From NCBI RefSeq assembly GCF_009905375.1, contig NC_133650.1, forward strand, positions 294,266,270 to 294,330,269: a stretch of DNA of 64,000 nucleotides, given 5' to 3'. Below the pieces are notes generated by a model. The model did no database searches and was not told the DNA's origin. It worked only from the letters and a program-made list of their open reading frames with translations. The DNA comes from Apium graveolens. Taxonomy: Eukaryota; Streptophyta; Magnoliopsida; Apiales; Apiaceae. Position numbers and translations under genes: made by a program. Shown in pieces: positions 58,656 through 64,000 of this stretch; within the stretch, counting starts at the first letter, position 1; each line of letters starts with the position of its first letter.

Positions 58656-59980
58656 CATGCAAAGCGTACCATAAAAAGATATATATTTTATATTTATAAC
58701 TTGTAAGCATGTGATTGAAGCGTGTATATTTCATGTATACGTGGCCGATTAGATCACCGCCATTTACGTACTATGCATGCTCGATAGATTTATATATACT
58801 TGGATATGCCTTTGGAAAGGACGTAACAAATGAGTATTTTGAGAGGTAAAGCGGCGAATGGGTATATGTGGTAAACATGGATGAAATAAAGTGATATCTT
58901 TGTAAAATTATATGAAGTTTAGTGATTATTTCCTAATAATTTATTTTCGGTTATGTTATATCATCAACCTATTCAACACTAACGTTTACATCAACATTAT
59001 TTAACCAAATAATTGATAGAATGACTTGAAGCTAAAATAAATGTAATGTTAATGGTTGTTAATGATTTGAAAGCCGAGTTGTTACTTTCTAATAGATTCA
59101 ACATTTGAGTGGCAAAAAAATTATTTTCCGTATAGATAATATAAATATGTTAGGGACATGAGATCTTAAAGTTTTTCTTTTTTAGCAAGCCAACGCCCTA
59201 AAAAGTAACAAACTAGCATAAAACTATGACTGAGCAAAAAATTGAATTAAAATCGAAATCAGAAAAAACCAGACAAAACCGATACAAATAAAAGTGGTAT
59301 GGAACCAAACCGAAAAATATAAATCGAACCGATTTAAATGTCTCGATTCCAGTTATACATTTCAATCGAACCGATAAAAACTGAATCGAATCGGTTACTA
59401 ATATAATAAATAAATATTATATTTTAAATATATAATTTAAATATTATTTATGAATTTTGAAAATTTATAACTGTATTGCTATATTTTAGTCTAATGTATT
59501 GTAGTAGTTTTCACTAGCAGGGTTACAGAGATAGACTAAAAAATTTAAATTGCATAAACTTGTTTATTTTCATAGCCTGCATTTACTTTCATTGGGTTTG
59601 AGTTGTATAAGTCAGTGTGATTTTGCTCAGTTGGGCATGGTTCAAATTCTATCTGAGGTTCTGAAAGCAAAAATTAAAAATCACTTGTAGGGGAAGTCTA
59701 ATGGAGCTCGACTTCAAATTTTTCAGCCTGATTTAGAACTGGAGGTAACTGTTCACTGGTTTTGTTGCCAGTAAAAATATATCCGTGGGTGCTTGTTGGG
59801 TAGTGTCAACCCAAGTACCACATCGATGAGATAAAAGATAATTTTCTTGTATGTAGATCAAGCAGTTAATTCCATTAGTGTGAGAACTTTCGGGATGTGC
59901 TTAAAAAAAATTCGTGCGGGCTCGGTTCAGAGCGGACAATAGCATACTAATGTGGAGTTACGGCTTGCTCACGACCCGAC
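58656..59980. other. Intergenic DNA with repeat fragments
   Basis: 59230-59400 has clustered AACCGAAAAATA / AATCGAACCGAT motifs like a decayed hAT-type MITE. 59780-59975 contains CCACATCGATGAGATAAAAGATAA and AGAGCGGACAATAGCATACTAATGTGGAG, a block commonly found in plant LTR retrotransposon ends, but the boundaries are not clear. No gene is seen. Confidence 0.45.
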
Positions 59981-60120
59981 TGATAAAAGTTGAGAGACAA
60001 AAATAAAGAATTAGGGTTTTATTATAATACTTAATAATCAGGATACATGTCTCAATATTTATATAATAAACTGTTACAAGCTAAATTATGAAAACACCCT
60101 TAACATAATATATTCTAACA
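59981..60120 (-). repeat. Probable 3' LTR of the copia element (140 bp)
   Basis: On the minus strand the block begins TGTTAGAATATATTA directly after a purine tract (TTTGAGGGGGGA, 60121-60135). It contains TATATAAATATT and AATAAAACCC, and ends TTTTATCA. These are the expected TG...CA ends, TATA box and poly(A) signal. The matching 5' LTR is outside the window, so the inner end is provisional. Confidence 0.6.
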
Positions 60121-60133
60121 TCCCCCCTCAAAC

Positions 60134-61570
60134 TCACGATGTTGCACCATTAAGCATTGAGAGTTTTTCAGACAAGAACCGAAAGCGCGAAATCGAATGA
60201 GCTTTGGTAAAAATATCTGCAATCTGAAGTGAAGAAGAGACATAAGGTAATGTGATAGTACCCTGCTGCAAGTGATGACGGGTAACATGACAATCAATCT
60301 CAATATGTTTAGTGCGTTCATGAAAAACAGAATTATGAGCAATATAAACTGCACTCTTATTATCGTAATATAGCGGAGTAGGATGCGTAAGCTTAATACC
60401 CAAATCTGCAAGCAACCAACGTAACCAAACAATCTCACAAGTAGTGGAAGCCATTGCATGATACTCAGCTTCCGAAGATGATTGAGAAACAACATCTTGT
60501 TTCTTACTTTTCCATGAAATTAAAGAATCACCAAGAAAAATACAAAAACCAGTAGTAGACTTGCGATCTTCTGGATCTCCATCCCAATCAGCATCACTAT
60601 AAGCACGCAACTCTAAAGATGAAGTAGAAGGAAACAATAGACTCTGAAACTGAGTCCCTCGAAGGTTTCTGAGAATACGAAGAACAGCTCCCCAATGCAC
60701 AGTAGTAGGAAAAGTGACGAACTGACTAACAACATGAACATCATGCGCAATATCTGGACGAGTAACAGTGAGATAAACAAGACTACCCATAATAGTACGA
60801 TATAAAGTAGGATCCGCCAAATGAAGACCATCAGATGAAGAATATCGAACATTCATCTCAAGAGGAGTATCCACAATCTTATTATCAGTAAGGCGAGCAC
60901 GATCAAATAAATCAGCAATATATTTAGACTGTGATAAAAGATAAACATGTGATGAAGTAGCAACCTCGATCCCCAAAAAATAACGAAGCAAACCTAAGTC
61001 TTTCATAGTGAAACAATGAGCCAACTCCCGTTTTAACGACTCAATACCGGCACAATCATCACCAGTAATAATCATATCATCAACATACAAAGCCAAGAGA
61101 ATACGACCTACACTTGTACACTGAACAAATAAAGCAGAATCATGATGACTAGAATGAAAATCGAGTGAAATAAGTACAGTGGAAAATTTCTTAAACCAAC
61201 AATGAGATGTCTATCGTAGACCATATAGTGACTTACGAAGTCGACAAACATAATCAAGCCGATGAGGAAAACCAGGAGGAGGTGTCATATAAACTTCCTC
61301 ATGTAGATCACCATACAAGAAAGCATTTTTAACATCTAACTGAAATATGTTCCATTTGGAAACTGAAGCAACTGCAATTAGAGTACGAACCGTCGTCATC
61401 TTTGCAACAGGTGCAAAGGTCTCCTCATAATCCAAACCATACTCCTGAGAATAGCCTTTAGCAACAAGCCGAGCCTTATAGCGCTAAACGAAACCATCAG
61501 ATTTGGTCTTAATTTTATAGACCCAACGACAACCAATAGCATGTTTCCCTGATGGTAAGGGAACCAAGTC
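60134..61570 (-). pseudogene. Ty1/copia reverse transcriptase and RNase H
   Basis: On the minus strand RT starts in the region with CRWVYK (about 61530) and proceeds through [50 protein letters not shown] and ALYVDDMIITGDD (YVDD box). It then joins RNase H: YSDADWDGDPEDRKSTTGF, SSSEAEYHAM and DNKSAVYIA. The frame is continuous except for a TAG at 61211-61213, where copia RT usually has Gln, a TAG near 61483 in FV-RYKARL, and a TGA near 61572. The element ends with a purine tract and LTR. It is a pseudogene. Confidence 0.92.
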
Positions 61571-62851
61571 TCATGTATGTGTCTGATGTAAAGCAGTAAG
61601 TTCCTCAGCCATAACTGCCTGCCAAAGAGGATCACAAACAGCATCTCTATAGGAAACATGCTCAGATAAACCGTGAATAGATGTAACAAATGAGGCAAAT
61701 GAAGGAGAATAAGATGAATAAGAAAAATCAGAAAGTCGAGTGGAGTTACGAATACGAGTAGATTGACGAGTGAGAGGAGGAGGATCCAAAATCTCTGGAG
61801 AGGATTGAGTAGTCGTAGACAGGGGCGAAGATGGGGGAGTCTGAGATGTCTCAGGAACTGAAGTACTAGGAGCTGTGGGCAAAGTTTCCTCAACATCTGA
61901 GTCAAAAGGATCAATACAAATGAGATCTGCCTATGTCATATTATGAGAACTAGCAGGGATAGAAAAATATGGAATATGCTCAAGAAACACAACATGACGA
62001 GAAATATATAACTTTTGTCTAGCAGGATCAAAACAACGATATCCTTTCTGACTGATACCATAACCCAAGAAAACACACAAAGCAGATTTAGGAGTTAATT
62101 TTTACGCTCTACATGTGGGAGAAGGACAAAATAAGTGGAACCAAAAACAAGCAATAAGGAATAGTCTGGAACATCTTATATAATTTCTGAAAAGGAGACA
62201 AACCTGAATTATGAGAAGTAGGAATCATATTAATCACACAGGTCGCAGTACGAACTGCTTCCCACCAAAACACACTAGGAACCTGAGCGGACAACAAGAA
62301 GGAGCGAGCTGTTTCTACAATATGACGATGTTTTCTTTCAGCAACTCTATTTTGATAAGGCGTGTCTGTACACGAGGTTTGACGTATAGTACCATCAGAA
62401 GCAAGTAACTGGAAAAATTCATTAGAAGTGTATTCACCCCCCAAATCACAACGAAAACATTTAATAACAGCAGAATGTTGAGTATGTACAAGAGCACGAA
62501 ATTCCTTGTATATATCAAGAAAATAAGACCTATGTTTCATAATATAAACCCATGTAAAACAAGTATAATCATCAATAAAGGACACTAATATCTAGAACCC
62601 CCCTTTGTGGGTACAGGTGAAGGTCTCCACACATCAGAATGAATAATATCAAAAGGTGCAACAGTAAAAGAAACACTTTTATAAAATGGCAAAGCATCAA
62701 ATTTAGCCAGTTTACAACCACTACAATAAAAAATATCATGAGTTTTTAAATGTCCTAAAACTCCTGTAGAAACCATATACTGTAAACGAGGGGCAGACAC
62801 ATGGCCCAAACGAGAATGCCAAAGATAAAAATCTGACGAAGAATTACTCAA
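61571..62851 (-). pseudogene. Ty1/copia integrase
   Basis: The gag-pre-integrase zinc region has LWHSRLGHVS and CSGCKLAK (62750-62840). The core has FDIIHSDVW, FIDDYTCFTWVYIMKHRS and DLGGEYTS, then TPYQNRVAERKHRHIVE, so the catalytic Asp and Glu motifs are visible. A one-base frameshift at 62585 and another near 62110 break it, with a TAG near 61932. The C-terminal part includes the GYRCFDP region and a Ser/Pro/Thr-rich linker (61750-61880) before RT. Confidence 0.88.
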
Positions 62852-64000
62852 ACGAAAAGATGAAAATCAATAGTAGAAGCTCCAACATCCGAGACTTTCA
62901 GTTCATCCAAAATATAGAGTCCCCCTTGCCTACGACCTATCCCAATCACTTTCTGAGATCTTGGGTCCTGAACACAACAAGTGGAAGAAGAGAATGAGAG
63001 TAAGTATACAGATGCACAAAACTGACTCACAGAAACCAAATTCATCTTAAGATTGAGAACATAATATACATCAGATAGGGACACGTTAGGTGTGACAACA
63101 GAACCAACACCTTCCAATAACATGGGAGAACCATCAGCAGTCATAATGGACAAAGATGCGGTAGAATACAAAGATATAAACGATGATAAAGTTGGAGACA
63201 TATGATGAGAAACACCTGAACCCAAAATCCATATGGAAGAAGATATAATTGATGAAGTGGAGGATGACAAACCTAGTGAAGGAGATGTAGACATAGCATA
63301 TGGTTGAGAAGCGATAAACTGCTGAAACTGCTCAAGCATATAAGGATCCAAAGATGGAGCAGTAACTGAATTAGTAGCGGGTGGCGGTCGAGGTGTCCAG
63401 GTAACGGGACCCGAAGGGTGCTGAGACTGACGTGGTGAACGAGGTGTCCAAGGACGTTGTTGCTGTTGAGGTGAACGAGATGTCCAAGGTCGTTGTTGCT
63501 GACGTAACTGTTGAGGTGTACGTTGTTGCATAGCCAATAGTTGAGGACACGAAGATCTCCAAAGACCCTTATCTATACAATAAGAACATTCATCTTGAAG
63601 AGGCCGAATAGACCTATTTTGAATACCACCGGATGATCGTGGAGGAACGACAAAAATAGAAGGAGTACCAGATAACGAATCTCCTCCGCTAAAAGTTCAT
63701 TAACAACAGAATCAACTGATGGAAGTGGAGTATGATGCAAGATTGACCCTCGCAAAGGTTCAAAATCAGAACGAAGAGCCATTAAAAATTGTACCAAACG
63801 TTGTTCTTCTCGTCTCTTGACATAAGCAGCTACTGCAGTCAATTCTGCTGGTTCAGTCAATGCAAGTTGATCCCATAAAGAAGACATGGCAGAATGAAAT
63901 TCTTGAATAGACATATTTTGTTGTTGAAGTCACTATTATCCTTCTCTAATTGATACTGTTTAGCAAAATTGGATTGTGTATACAACCTGGATAGATGATC
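62848..64000 (-). pseudogene. Ty1/copia gag and protease, running off the window
   Basis: Gag begins beyond 64000; the visible part has SIQEFHSAMSSLWDQLAL and QFLMALRSDFEPLRGSIL (UBN2/copia gag type). A frameshift lies near 63915. The zinc knuckle at about 63540-63590 reads CSYC...GLW...C, so the usual His is Leu. A Gln/Arg/Pro-rich linker follows. The protease has WILGSGVSHHM, where the catalytic Asp (DSG) is Gly. Both key residues lost support inactivity. The rest of the element lies to the right of the window. Confidence 0.88.

Overview
The window is flowering-plant nuclear DNA, most likely from a eudicot. It is AT-rich and dominated by transposable elements. There are plant LINEs with a terminal RNase H domain, a Tat-type Ty3/gypsy element, Ty1/copia remains, hAT-like and CACTA elements, tRNA-derived SINEs, and an integrated caulimovirus-like pararetrovirus. 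The species cannot be named from the sequence. I find only one convincing host gene, a 68-codon Cys-rich protein at 34530-34736 with its own TATA box and poly(A) signal.

Layout. 1-7.8 kb is AT-rich intergenic DNA with two SINEs in opposite orientation, a long inverted repeat (3.86-4.24 kb) and small tandem duplications. 7.8-15.3 kb is a three-level nest: a MITE-like element split by a minus-strand LINE, itself split by a 1,669-bp solo LTR. Perfect 19-bp and 5-bp target duplications mark the last two events. 15.3-16.1 kb holds an 803-bp poly(A)-tailed retroposon with a 15-bp duplication. 19.0-32.0 kb is a second nest: a hAT-like element split by a complete Tat-type element (LTRs 19318-19913 and 31266-31862, duplication TATAT), which carries a 775-bp hAT-like element in pol. 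The Tat element's sense gag-pol is broken in several places. On the opposite strand, between pol and the 3' LTR, it carries an apparently intact three-exon gene (27664-29919) with its own TATA box, set between two tandem arrays.

32-38 kb holds the host gene and an AT-rich tandem repeat. 38.2-38.8 kb resembles a CACTA subterminal region. 39.24-46.7 kb is a nearly collinear endogenous caulimovirid: tail of ORF I, ORF II (aphid-transmission-factor-like), ORF III (virion-associated-like), ORF IV (coat), ORF V (protease-RT-RNase H), ORF VI (transactivator-like), then a 35S-like promoter with eight 25-bp repeats and a poly(A) signal. Every ORF carries breaks, and a 752-bp hAT-like element sits inside the coat gene. 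46.7-56.5 kb holds decayed En/Spm (CACTA) genes: a duplicated transposase_24 tail, a cluster of foldback repeats, a TNP2 transposase and a second full transposase_24 region. 57.23-58.65 kb is a solo LTR with a perfect 5-bp duplication. 59.98 kb to the window end is a minus-strand Ty1/copia element running off the edge, with stops and active-site losses.

The window therefore shows many generations of insertion. Two things stand out: the virus copy that retains an ORF II region, and the intact spliced antisense gene inside an otherwise broken retrotransposon.
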